From positions 78,125-97,228 of the forward strand of contig PLGA01000579.1 of the NCBI GenBank assembly GCA_003139735.1: a stretch of DNA of 19,104 nt. The letters run 5' to 3'. The translations under genes and the position numbers were made by a program. The stretch comes from Bryobacterales bacterium. GTDB taxonomy: Bacteria; Acidobacteriota; Terriglobia; Bryobacterales; Bryobacteraceae. Below, piece by piece: positions 1-7,139 of the stretch (its first letter is position 1; each line of letters opens with the position of its first letter). The notes beneath the pieces were generated by a model that ran no database searches, was not told the DNA's origin, and saw nothing but the letters and a program-made list of their open reading frames with translations.

Positions 1-8
1 CGTTTCAT
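1..8 (-). CDS. Possible first codons of the next gene (cut by window edge)
   Basis: An ATG at 8 on the minus strand follows the synthase stop (22-24) by 13 bases, with GAAAGG a few bases upstream of it. The visible codons would be Met-Lys and part of a third. If real, it is the next member of the operon and could extend the acyl-modification set. Too little is visible to assign a product. Confidence 0.3.
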
Positions 9-21
9 GAGGAGCCTTTCG

Positions 22-1035
22 TTACACCCACCGGATCAGCGTGGCCCCCCATGAATAGCCAACCCCAAAACCGACCGCCATAGCCAAACGGCCTGGCTGC
101 ATGCGCCCTTCCTCCACTGCCTGCTTCAGCGCAATAGGTATCGTGCAGGAAACCGTGTTTCCACAATGGCGCATGCCCACGAAGAATCTCTCGGGGGGAA
201 TCTTCAGCTTCTTCCTGAGATGCTCCAGCATGTACTGGTTCGCCTGGTGGAACACGTACAGATCGATGTCGTCAAGCCTCTTGCCCGCGGCTGCCAGCAG
301 TTCCCGCACTACCTTGGGGACCGCCTGGAGGGTAAAGGCGAAAATCTCCGCCCCGTTCATGTAAAGGTTCGCCTCGCTGCGCAGGTTCCCATCCGAATCC
401 ATGGTTGCCCCTTCGCCTGTCGCCACCCGCCGCCGCATGCCGCCGGTGGGTACGATCAGGTTCCTTGCGCCGGCGCCGTCCGTTCCGTACACGAAGGGAC
501 CAATGAACTCGTCGTTCCCGGCTACGCCGCGCACCAGGGTCGCAGCCCCGGCATCCCCAAACAGCGTGCGGACGCTCTTGTCTTTCGGGTGAATGAACTT
601 GCTATAAGTCTCGGCGGTCACCAGAAGCACATTCGTCGCCTGGCGGGTTTCAACCAGGGCCTTAGCAAGGCCTAAACCGTACACGTACCCCGAACACCCC
701 AGGTTGAAGTCTAATGCCCCAGCGGACGTCGATATGCCCAGGCGCTCCTGCATCATGCAGGCGGTTGTCGGCAGGAAATGGTCCGGGCTCTGCGTGCAGA
801 ACAGAATATAGTCGATATCCGCGGGGCGGCAGGCCCCACTGTCGAACAGTTTCCTCGCGGCCGCGATTCCCAGGTCGGACGAGCACTCGTCTTCGGCGGC
901 AATCCAGCGTTCGGCGATGCCGGTCTTCTCTTCGATCTTCTCTACGCTCCACTCGGGAAACTCAGCCGCCAGTTGCGCATTGGTCAGGCAACGCTCCGGG
1001 AAGTGGTATTCGATGGCTGCGACAGTTGCTTTCAT
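22..1035 (-). CDS. Beta-ketoacyl-ACP synthase III (FabH-like)
   Basis: 337 residues of thiolase fold, with the full KAS III triad: Cys114 in DFNLGCSGYVYGL, His263 in YVFHQAN, and Asn293 in CGNTVSCTIP. VKAxxKTGI-like IEEKTGIAERWIA and GDGAGA-like FGDAGAATLV are also in place, and it ends with GFGVGYSWGATLIRW. KAS III condenses acetyl-CoA (or another acyl-CoA) with malonyl-ACP to give a 3-oxoacyl-ACP. The intact triad and the location beside an ACP, a FabG-like SDR and a sugar acyltransferase argue for a dedicated role, not housekeeping fatty acid synthesis; fabD, fabF and plsX are absent. The ATG at 1035 lies 22 nt past the PglD-like stop, without a clear ribosome binding site. Confidence 0.93.
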   Translation of the reverse strand: MKATVAAIEYHFPERCLTNAQLAAEFPEWSVEKIEEKTGIAERWIAAEDECSSDLGIAAARKLFDSGACRPADIDYILFCTQSPDHFLPTTACMMQERLGISTSAGALDFNLGCSGYVYGLGLAKALVETRQATNVLLVTAETYSKFIHPKDKSVRTLFGDAGAATLVRGVAGNDEFIGPFVYGTDGAGARNLIVPTGGMRRRVATGEGATMDSDGNLRSEANLYMNGAEIFAFTLQAVPKVVRELLAAAGKRLDDIDLYVFHQANQYMLEHLRKKLKIPPERFFVGMRHCGNTVSCTIPIALKQAVEEGRMQPGRLAMAVGFGVGYSWGATLIRWV

Positions 1036-1057
1036 AAACAGGCGTTTCGCGGGAAAA

Positions 1058-1705
1058 CTACTTCGCGGCTTTGGTGCAAATCAGTTTGGCGGGGACGCCG
1101 AACATGGTGCTTCCGGCAGATACATTCCGGGTCACGACGGCGCCCGCTCCAACCACCGCGCGGTCGCCAATTCTCAGGCCAGGCAGGACGCAAGCATGGC
1201 TGCCCGCGAAGACTCCCTCCCCCAGAGTCACGTTTCCCGTTATGTCGACGCCATCGCTCAAAGTGCACCAGTCGCCCAGCCGCGCATCGTGCCCTACTGT
1301 GGAAGCGATATTTACAGTGACGAATCTGCCCAGGGTCACATGCGTTGTCAGCACAGCTCTTGGGCACACGATACAGCCATCGCCGATGCGGCAATCCGCC
1401 CCCATAATGACGGAAGGATGAATCAGAGTCGCGAACCGCGCGCCGCGCGCCGCCAGTCCCGCGACAAGGCGCTGTTTGGTTGCCGGATCGCCGATCGCAC
1501 AAACGTACCGGTCCGTTTCAGCGGGCGCGAATTCCGCTGGGTTTCCCAGGATTTCGAGAGGTACGTCGAAGCCGTCGAGGGCCGCGGCATTGGCGTCCAG
1601 GAATCCGCCGATGCTCCATTCCGACTGCGTCGGCGCAACATCCCGCGCCCAACATAGGACCTCCCTGCCAAATCCGCCCGCGCCAACAATTAAAAGACGC
1701 TTCAC
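1058..1705 (-). CDS. PglD/NeuD-like sugar N-acyltransferase (left-handed beta-helix)
   Basis: 215 residues from a GTG. The N-terminal Rossmann-like part has LLIVGAGGFGREVL (4-17), the UDP-sugar binding GxGGxG(R/K)E of PglD, NeuD and PerB. From about residue 95 come hexapeptide repeats (IHPSVIMGADCRIGDG, then several I/V-G-x-x rungs). His139 in ASTVGHDARLG aligns with the catalytic His of PglD, and the protein closes with GVPAKLI, the usual end of the family. These enzymes transfer acetyl, or another acyl, from a thioester to the amine of a UDP-4-amino-dideoxy sugar, or to a hydroxyl. Here it is flanked by a FabG-like and a FabH-like gene, so the donor may be an acyl-ACP and not acetyl-CoA. 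The amine would come from the DegT aminotransferase at 17689-18813. Confidence 0.9.
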   Translation of the reverse strand: MKRLLIVGAGGFGREVLCWARDVAPTQSEWSIGGFLDANAAALDGFDVPLEILGNPAEFAPAETDRYVCAIGDPATKQRLVAGLAARGARFATLIHPSVIMGADCRIGDGCIVCPRAVLTTHVTLGRFVTVNIASTVGHDARLGDWCTLSDGVDITGNVTLGEGVFAGSHACVLPGLRIGDRAVVGAGAVVTRNVSAGSTMFGVPAKLICTKAAK

Positions 1706-1709
1706 AGGT

Positions 1710-1715
1710 CCCCTT
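1710..1715 (-). promoter_or_regulatory. Ribosome binding site for the GTG start of the PglD-like gene
   Basis: AAGGGG on the minus strand lies four bases before the GTG at 1705 and overlaps the SDR stop codon region. It supports the GTG start. Confidence 0.6.
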
Positions 1716-2473
1716 TAATGCGCGGTGTAACCGCCGTCCACCACCAGCGTCGTGCCGGTAATCCAACGGGCCGTCTCGGCGAGCAGGAAGGCGATGGCGC
1801 AGGCAACGTCGTGAGCGCTGCCAAACCCCAGCAAATGCATCGACTTCAGGGCCGCGCCCTGGTCGGGCGTCAGCAGGCTTAACTGGCCCTGTCCCATTTC
1901 GGTTGTCACGAGTCCGGGGGCCACGCAGTTGACGCGGATGCGTTCTCCTGCCAGCTCGACGGCCAGCGCTTTTGTGAGCGCAATAATCGCGCCTTTACTT
2001 GCCGCGTACGCGCTGAGGCCTGCCTGGCCTGTCAATCCGGTCACGGATGAGAGGAATACGATGCTGCCACTCGATGCACGGACGTTCTTTTGACAAAAAC
2101 CTCTGGCCAGGCCGATTGCCGCCTTCACGTTAATCCCCATAACATCTTCGACCGTTTGTGAAGTCGACACGCGAAGCGGACACAGTTTGATGATGCCCGC
2201 GCTGTGAACCAGTCCGTGCAATGGTCCGGACGACGCGGTAACGCTCTTAAGCCAGCGCGGGATCTCATCGGCCGAAGACAGATCGAATAGCTCGGCTCTA
2301 TGGCCCTCGCCATCGAGGGATCGCAGCGTCTCCGCAAGGCGCTCCTCGTTGCGCCCAACCAGAACAACGCGGGCGCCCAACTGGCTGATCAGGCGGGCCG
2401 TCTCACGTCCAATCCCGGAAGACGCGCCAGTGACCAAAACGGTCCGGCCCGCCAAATCCATTGGATTGATCAT
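1715..2473 (-). CDS. Short-chain dehydrogenase/reductase, FabG-like 3-ketoacyl-ACP reductase
   Basis: 252 residues, classical [17 protein letters not shown] (11-24) is the dinucleotide-binding TGxxxGx[11 protein letters not shown] has an Arg after strand 2 that favours NADPH, and HSAGI (90-94) replaces the usual NNAG. Asn115, Ser143, Tyr156 and Lys160 form the catalytic set (SSVTG and YAASK). PGLVTTEM and TTLVVDGGY close the fold as in FabG. It is placed between a carrier protein and a FabH-like synthase, so reduction of a 3-oxoacyl-ACP to a 3-hydroxyacyl-ACP is the natural reading. A sugar-ketone reductase is the main alternative. The ATG at 2473 has no clear ribosome binding site; an ATG at 2461 is also possible. 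Confidence 0.9.
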   Translation of the reverse strand: MINPMDLAGRTVLVTGASSGIGRETARLISQLGARVVLVGRNEERLAETLRSLDGEGHRAELFDLSSADEIPRWLKSVTASSGPLHGLVHSAGIIKLCPLRVSTSQTVEDVMGINVKAAIGLARGFCQKNVRASSGSIVFLSSVTGLTGQAGLSAYAASKGAIIALTKALAVELAGERIRVNCVAPGLVTTEMGQGQLSLLTPDQGAALKSMHLLGFGSAHDVACAIAFLLAETARWITGTTLVVDGGYTAH

Positions 2474-2504
2474 GACTGTGCCCGCAACTTCTCAATCGGC
2501 GCCA

Positions 2505-2735
2505 TTATGCGATTTTGTCGTCGAGTAGCGCCACCAGGTCCGCAACCGTCGTGCACGCGGCGATCCGCCTGGGCTGCAAGGTCACGCCGAATCGCTCATC
2601 CATAAGCGCCATGAGACTGATAATGGCGAGCGAATTCCAGCCTTCCAGGCTCTCCAGAGTCTCGGACCCTTTCACGGTGCCCGGCTCAAGTTCCAGGAGT
2701 TCATCGAGCGACAACAAAAACTCGGTTTTTTGCAA
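2505..2735 (-). CDS. Acyl carrier protein (phosphopantetheine-binding)
   Basis: A 76-residue, acidic, single-domain carrier. The attachment site is Ser35 in LEGWNSLAIISLMALMDERF; the residue before Ser is Asn instead of the usual Asp. FGVTLQPRRIAACTTVADLVALL is helix 3 to helix 4 of the ACP fold. It starts at a TTG with a strong AAGGAG. It would carry an acyl thioester on a 4'-phosphopantetheine arm; housekeeping ACPs normally sit next to fabF and fabD, which are absent. It lies between the PIG-L deacetylase and a FabG-like reductase, 31 nt from the latter, so it probably belongs to the local acyl set. A holo-ACP synthase is not in the window. Confidence 0.92.
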   Translation of the reverse strand: MQKTEFLLSLDELLELEPGTVKGSETLESLEGWNSLAIISLMALMDERFGVTLQPRRIAACTTVADLVALLDDKIA

Positions 2736-2741
2736 CGCGTT

Positions 2742-2747
2742 CTCCTT
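2742..2747 (-). promoter_or_regulatory. Ribosome binding site that fixes the TTG start of the carrier protein
   Basis: AAGGAG on the minus strand is six bases before the TTG at 2735. It is the best Shine-Dalgarno in the window, and it makes the TTG start credible and suggests the carrier protein is well translated. Confidence 0.8.
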
Positions 2748-2768
2748 CCAACGTCGGTACGGCGCCCC

Positions 2769-3437
2769 TTAAAGAACGATTTCTCTAACCAGGCAGAATG
2801 CTTCGGCCGCCGTAACGCCAATCGTGCTCCCCCTGACGCGCGCCAGAGCCTCGATGGAAGCCAGCGACCGCGCCTTGGGGTTAGGGGCCAGTTGGCTTTT
2901 GTAACATGTCATTGCCGCCAGCTTAACGCTGAGGTACTGCGAGACGTCGATAAACACCGTGGGCGTAAACGCGTCACCTGGAATCGGCGCCCCCCACTCC
3001 GTTTCGGAGGTCGTCTCGTAACACAACAAGCGCCGGGGAAAGAAACCGCTGCTCGGCCTGGTTGCCACTAATGTGGCCCAGTAGACGGCCTTATGATCGC
3101 CGTGAATGTCTCCGTGATGGGGCAGGTAGACAGTGCTCGGCTGGATCTGCGCAACTACGTCCTTCAGCGCGGCGGCTATCGAGGACGTTGGAACGCTATC
3201 CAGCCGCGGCGCGGGAAAGTCCAGGAAAAACATGCGCTTTGTCCCCAGAGCCTTGTTTGCCGCGGCCGCCTCCCGCCGCACATTCTCAACGAGTTCGGAC
3301 GGGAAGATGTCGGAAGCTCCTCTGCTCACGACCACTACGTACGCGTCATCGCCTTCGGCTACGTGGCGGGCGATCGCTCCGCCGCATCCCAGCACCTCGT
3401 CGTCGGGATGAGGAGCGACAATCAGAACGCAGCTCAT
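2769..3437 (-). CDS. PIG-L/LmbE-family zinc deacetylase
   Basis: 222 residues, the normal length. VLIVAPHPDDEVLGCGGA carries the PHPDDE motif (9-14), which supplies zinc ligands and the catalytic Asp. HHGDIHGDHKAV (107-118) carries the second HxDH zinc motif. The family removes N-acetyl groups from GlcNAc-containing substrates such as GlcNAc-PI, mycothiol precursors, chitobiose and lipid-linked amino sugars. The ATG at 3437 has AGAGGA four bases upstream, overlapping the GNAT stop. Downstream come the carrier protein and acyl genes. A deacetylase placed between an acyltransferase and a small fatty-acyl set suggests an acetyl group being exchanged for another acyl group. Substrate level (nucleotide sugar, lipid-linked or polymer) is unknown; no signal peptide is visible, so it acts in the cytoplasm. 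Confidence 0.9.
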   Translation of the reverse strand: MSCVLIVAPHPDDEVLGCGGAIARHVAEGDDAYVVVVSRGASDIFPSELVENVRREAAAANKALGTKRMFFLDFPAPRLDSVPTSSIAAALKDVVAQIQPSTVYLPHHGDIHGDHKAVYWATLVATRPSSGFFPRRLLCYETTSETEWGAPIPGDAFTPTVFIDVSQYLSVKLAAMTCYKSQLAPNPKARSLASIEALARVRGSTIGVTAAEAFCLVREIVL

Positions 3438-3446
3438 GCTTTCCTC

Positions 3447-4310
3447 TCAGAACACGTCTGACAACAGCAGGCTAAACCGAATATCGGGAATTTCTCCGGC
3501 GATTGGAAAACCAAAGAAGCGAACAACATAGCCTTCATGTGGGGTAAGATCCGCATCCGCTATGCCCAATAGAGCCGCGTGGCATCTGGCGAGGCGGACC
3601 GATGTGAATCCCAGGCCCCGAGCGAATCCGGCAAGACGCTCAAGCCCGTCCCGTTCCTCATTGGCCTGGACATCCAACAACATGAGGGTGGCGGGGTCGA
3701 TCGCTCTATAAACCAGTTGCAGCGTCCTGCCGACGGAGCAGCATCTCGCGTGGTTAGTCTGGGTCCGCCAGTTCCAGTACACGCTGTCTTCCGGCCAGGA
3801 GCACTGAGACTTTAGATCCGCCGATGGATCGTCCATCTTTCCGTTGCCAACTTGCGGCGAGTCTGGAAGCCTCCAGTTGCAGAGTTCCGTCCGCACTAGT
3901 GGGCGATAGCCGTACGCCTTCTCCCAGATGGGCGCCGCCTGGGCGTTCGGGAAGGCCAGAATGAATCGCGCGCCCCCTTCTTGAGCCAAGCGATGAAGCT
4001 CGTCGATCATGTCCATGACAACAGCGAGGTTTCTGAAACGCGGGTGCGACATGAGGCTGATCGATAACAGGTATTCCACGCGCTGTCCGCCTGGTCCCAT
4101 CAACGTCTGCGGGACCAGCGCATGGTGTCCCACAAGTTGATCGCCGTGATATCCAAGAACCACGTACGGATCGCCGTAAGGGTTGCCTAGATACCATTGG
4201 CCCCACGCGTCGGCCGGAAACGCCCGCCGGAACACGGCCGAAAACAGTTGCGCCACCTCGGGGATCCTTGGGAGGTAGTCGTTGGCGCTGCGGTAGAGTC
4301 GGTACTGCAT
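3447..4310 (-). CDS. GNAT-like acyltransferase of polysaccharide loci
   Basis: 287 residues from the ATG at 4310; a GTG at 4319 is an alternative start, and the PglC stop lies just upstream. The first half looks like a GNAT domain: GYHGDQLVGHHALVPQTLM (strands around the central sheet), SLMSHPRFRNLAVVMDMIDELHRLA (acetyl-CoA loop and helix), and FILAFPNAQAAPIWEKAYGYRPL, where an N-x-x-A-x-x-x-Y pattern is common. The normally Gly-rich pyrophosphate loop is HPRFRNLA here, so it is degenerate. The second half (about 150-287) resembles the duplicated GNAT half of FemAB- or PF13527-type proteins. It could N-acylate an amino sugar freed by the PIG-L enzyme that follows; this pairing is inferred from position. 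Specificity is unknown. Confidence 0.7.
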   Translation of the reverse strand: MQYRLYRSANDYLPRIPEVAQLFSAVFRRAFPADAWGQWYLGNPYGDPYVVLGYHGDQLVGHHALVPQTLMGPGGQRVEYLLSISLMSHPRFRNLAVVMDMIDELHRLAQEGGARFILAFPNAQAAPIWEKAYGYRPLVRTELCNWRLPDSPQVGNGKMDDPSADLKSQCSWPEDSVYWNWRTQTNHARCCSVGRTLQLVYRAIDPATLMLLDVQANEERDGLERLAGFARGLGFTSVRLARCHAALLGIADADLTPHEGYVVRFFGFPIAGEIPDIRFSLLLSDVF

Positions 4311-4328
4311 AGCCGCCACGAGCGCCCG

Positions 4329-5015
4329 TTAGGACCCGATCACGCCCGCGGGACAAACATTTTCCCGCGTCAGGGATTCGATCCTCCGCTGAAAATCCGA
4401 GTCGCGGTTATGGTCTCCACGGTCGATGCCCTTCCGGCTGAGCACGACGCGGATGACGCCGAAGATGATTTTGAGGTCGAGAAAAAAGGAGATGTGCCGA
4501 ACGTACCAGACGTCGCGCTCAAAAATGCTCTCCCAGGATTGAGCATTGCGCCCGAACAACGCCGCGTAGCCTGCTACTCCCGGCCTGACCTCCAGCCGCC
4601 TGGCCTGTTCGTCTGTGTAACAAGCGCTGTACTCGACCGGGAGCGCGCGGGGCCCAATCAGGCTCATGTCGCCCTTAAGCACATTCCAGAGGCCCGGCAG
4701 CTCGTCGATGCTCGTGCTCCGGAGAATGCGCCCGTACGCGGTCAGGCGTTGGTGAGGCGGCAGGAGCCTCCCATGTTCGTCGGCGGCGTCTGTCATGGAC
4801 CGAAATTTAAGTAAGGTGAAAGGCTTTCCCCGATAGCCGGCTCGTTTCTGCCGGAAAAGTATCGGCCTGCCCATAAACAGGAGCGAGCACAGGCCGGCCA
4901 GCGCCATGAAAGGAAGTATTGCGGCGAGACCGAGAGTGGGCGCCAGGAGATCGACCAGGCGCTTTCCAAAGCGTAGATACGCTCCAGCGGCCGCGGGGGA
5001 GGGGCGTTCAGCCAT
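4329..5015 (-). CDS. Initiating undecaprenyl-phosphate phosphoglycosyl transferase (PglC-type, bacterial sugar transferase)
   Basis: 228 residues, the small monotopic PGT form. One hydrophobic re-entrant segment (about 23-47, with a central proline) is followed by PILFRQKRAGYRGKPFTLLKFRSM, then STSIDELPGLWNVLKGDMSLIGPR. Asp104 and Glu105 are the catalytic DE dyad. RRLEVRPGVAGYAAL follows, and the basic tail ends in CPAGVIGS. It would move a sugar-1-phosphate from a UDP-sugar to undecaprenyl phosphate on the inner face of the membrane, starting the repeat unit. It lacks the four extra membrane helices of WcaJ/WbaP forms. The context (PglA-like transferase, PglD-like acyltransferase, DegT aminotransferase) suggests a di-N-acylated or similar amino sugar as first residue. 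The ATG at 5015 comes three bases after the GT4 stop. Confidence 0.93.
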   Translation of the reverse strand: MAERPSPAAAGAYLRFGKRLVDLLAPTLGLAAILPFMALAGLCSLLFMGRPILFRQKRAGYRGKPFTLLKFRSMTDAADEHGRLLPPHQRLTAYGRILRSTSIDELPGLWNVLKGDMSLIGPRALPVEYSACYTDEQARRLEVRPGVAGYAALFGRNAQSWESIFERDVWYVRHISFFLDLKIIFGVIRVVLSRKGIDRGDHNRDSDFQRRIESLTRENVCPAGVIGS

Positions 5016-5018
5016 AGG

Positions 5019-6239
5019 CTAAGTGCGGACCGCCCCCTCCGCGGCGGGCCAATCCACTTTCGCGCCGCCGAGTACCGTGGCATAGTACTCCACCATGGCC
5101 GCAGTCACCTTTTCCGCGGCGAACTCCGTTTCGGCGCGGGTGCGGGCGCGCAAGCCCAGACTTGTGCGCAACGCTGGATTCTCCATCAGACGGCGCATGC
5201 CGTTGGCCAAATCGTCGATGTTGCCGGGCTCATGCAAAATTCCCGTGACTTGATCGATCACGGCATCCGTCACTCCGTAGATCCTGGAAGCGAGCGAAGG
5301 AACCTGGCAAGCGGCGGCCTCGATGACCACGCTCCCGAAGCCCTCGCGGTAACTCGGAAGACACAGAACGTCGGCGCTCGCCATATAGTCCTCCGGAGTC
5401 GGAGTGTGATCCGTAAAGCGCAGCCTCCCGGCGCAGGAAGCGCAGAGGCGTCTAATTTCCGGCGTCAGGCTTTCTTCGTCCGCCCCGACGAACATCAGGT
5501 ATGCATCTGTGTGCGTGGCGCATAACCGGGCGAACGCTGCCGCCAGATCCAGCACTCCCTTTTCTTTCCTCAGGCGTCCGATGTAAGCGAATACGGTTGC
5601 CTGGGAAGGGATCTCGAGACTTGCCCTCACCCTGCTGCGCGCAGCCGCCTGAGGGCGAAAACGGGCCGTATCGACGCCGCTGATTGAGCCGTTACCCAAG
5701 ACGGAGGCCTTGCGCGCCGGCACGACGCGTTCCCGCAGCAAGAACTCCATTTGAGAGCGGCTGTCGACCAGCACGTGTGTCGCGCACATCCCGATCAGCC
5801 CGTCCAGGCTCTTGAATACGGTTCTGCGGAAGCCGCTGCGCGTTGCCCATATCTGCCCCGTGAACGTGTGTATTCTGACCGGAATCCGGGCCATGGCGGC
5901 CGCTAGTAACGCTAGAAGGCCGGCTTTCGGCGTGACCGTGTGGAGAATGCGATATTTGCCCCGCCTGAAAATCCGCCATAACGCCAGAAGACAGACGCAA
6001 TCTCGGATCGGCGATATAGTTCGAACGAGCGGCGCGTGCACGACGTCCACCGCCAGACCTCGCCGCCGCAGATAGTCCTTGTCGCGACAGCTCGTTACGA
6101 GGGTGACGTCGTAGACCTTCGCCAGGGCGGCGATGTGTCCTAAAAGAAATGCGTCCGCGGTTGCGGCGATCGTAACCACGAAGCAGACCCTTTCTCTCAA
6201 CTGTGTTTCCGCCCTCGCGCCACGCGCCGCTTTGTTCAT
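5019..6239 (-). CDS. Glycosyltransferase family 4, PglA/WbpH-like
   Basis: 406 residues, starting at the ATG at 6239 that overlaps the GT2 stop. The N-terminal domain has LHTVTPKAGLLALLAAAMA and RIHTFTGQIWATR (about 99-134). This combination is typical of GT4 enzymes that add the second sugar to a PglC-type undecaprenyl-PP-amino sugar, such as PglA. The C-terminal domain has AYIGRLRKEKGVLDLA (Arg222 and Lys227 region) and the EX7E pair Glu299/Glu307 in EGFGSVVIEAAAC. It is followed after three bases by the PglC-like gene, so the first and second steps of assembly are adjacent. By analogy it would use UDP-GalNAc or a related HexNAc; that is inference only. Confidence 0.9.
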   Translation of the reverse strand: MNKAARGARAETQLRERVCFVVTIAATADAFLLGHIAALAKVYDVTLVTSCRDKDYLRRRGLAVDVVHAPLVRTISPIRDCVCLLALWRIFRRGKYRILHTVTPKAGLLALLAAAMARIPVRIHTFTGQIWATRSGFRRTVFKSLDGLIGMCATHVLVDSRSQMEFLLRERVVPARKASVLGNGSISGVDTARFRPQAAARSRVRASLEIPSQATVFAYIGRLRKEKGVLDLAAAFARLCATHTDAYLMFVGADEESLTPEIRRLCASCAGRLRFTDHTPTPEDYMASADVLCLPSYREGFGSVVIEAAACQVPSLASRIYGVTDAVIDQVTGILHEPGNIDDLANGMRRLMENPALRTSLGLRARTRAETEFAAEKVTAAMVEYYATVLGGAKVDWPAAEGAVRT

Positions 6240-7129
6240 GCGAACGCCTCGCTTGTGGCCGAAACCGGCAATTCAACCTCGCGAACCTGCGCGAAAACCC
6301 GCAGCGCCTCCTCGCGGACCGCCGGCCCGATCGGTTGGGACCTGCGCCTGACGAGTGCGGCGCTCACGCCAAAGGTCTCGGCCGCGATCGCAATCCAAAC
6401 TTTTGCAATCTCCACCGACCACAGCTTCACGAAACGGTAATGCGGCTTCGCATACCTCCGCCGCAGCAGAACGCATAAGCCCATGGCGGCGCCCAGGTAG
6501 TTTGCCAGATTGATCCGCTTCTCCTCGCGGTAAAACATCAGGGCATCCTCCAGGTTGACGAAGTCGGTGGCGCCGGATGTCCTGCACCAGAGTTCCGCAT
6601 CTTCCGAACGGTAGAAGACGAGGTCCTCGGAATATGGATTCGCGCGAAACCAGGAAGTCGGCGCCGTAACGGTCGGGTTCAAGAAGGCGCCGCGCGACGC
6701 GTAGGCCCCTGGACGCCACTTTGCGAGCGGCCTTCGAAGGCCCAGGAGGTTGTTGTCGCCGTCTATGGAAAACGCGGCGGACCCCAGAACCATTACGCGG
6801 CGCTGGCGCTCGAACTCCGCCAATTGCATCTCCAATCGCCGCGGATGCATGATGTCGTCGGCGTCCATGAGCGCGATGTACGGCGCGTGGGCTAGGGCTA
6901 TCGCCTCGTTCCTCCTCACTTGCTGGCGCCGGCGCCTTCCGTCGCTAAACACGCGGACTCGCGGATCTCTCAGCGAGCGGGCAAATCGCAGCGATCCGTC
7001 GTCCGACCCGTCATCCATCAGAATGAGTTCCCAGTTCCTTAGGGTCTGCGCAAAGATCGATTTCAGCGCGAGCTCAAAGTAGGATCCAGGGTTCCAGAAG
7101 GGCGCCACGATGGTAACGTCGGGAACCAT
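6236..7129 (-). CDS. Glycosyltransferase family 2 (GT-A), second of a tandem pair
   Basis: 297 residues from the ATG at 7129, ten bases after the preceding stop. A TTG at 7159 is in frame but overlaps the upstream gene. The motifs mirror the neighbour: VTIVAPFWNPGSYFELAL, LILMDDGSDDGS (39-46), YIALMDADDIMHPRRLEMQ (DADD 89-92), NPTVTAPTSWFRANPYSED and SEDAELWCRT. It has a longer middle section (FSIDGDNNLLGLRRPLAKW) and a longer C-terminal tail with basic helices. The two proteins share most of the nucleotide-binding half and the NPYSED block, so they probably arose by tandem duplication and then diverged in acceptor or donor. The stop overlaps the next gene as ATGA. Confidence 0.92.
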   Translation of the reverse strand: MVPDVTIVAPFWNPGSYFELALKSIFAQTLRNWELILMDDGSDDGSLRFARSLRDPRVRVFSDGRRRRQQVRRNEAIALAHAPYIALMDADDIMHPRRLEMQLAEFERQRRVMVLGSAAFSIDGDNNLLGLRRPLAKWRPGAYASRGAFLNPTVTAPTSWFRANPYSEDLVFYRSEDAELWCRTSGATDFVNLEDALMFYREEKRINLANYLGAAMGLCVLLRRRYAKPHYRFVKLWSVEIAKVWIAIAAETFGVSAALVRRRSQPIGPAVREEALRVFAQVREVELPVSATSEAFA

Positions 7130-7139
7130 GTTGGCATCT

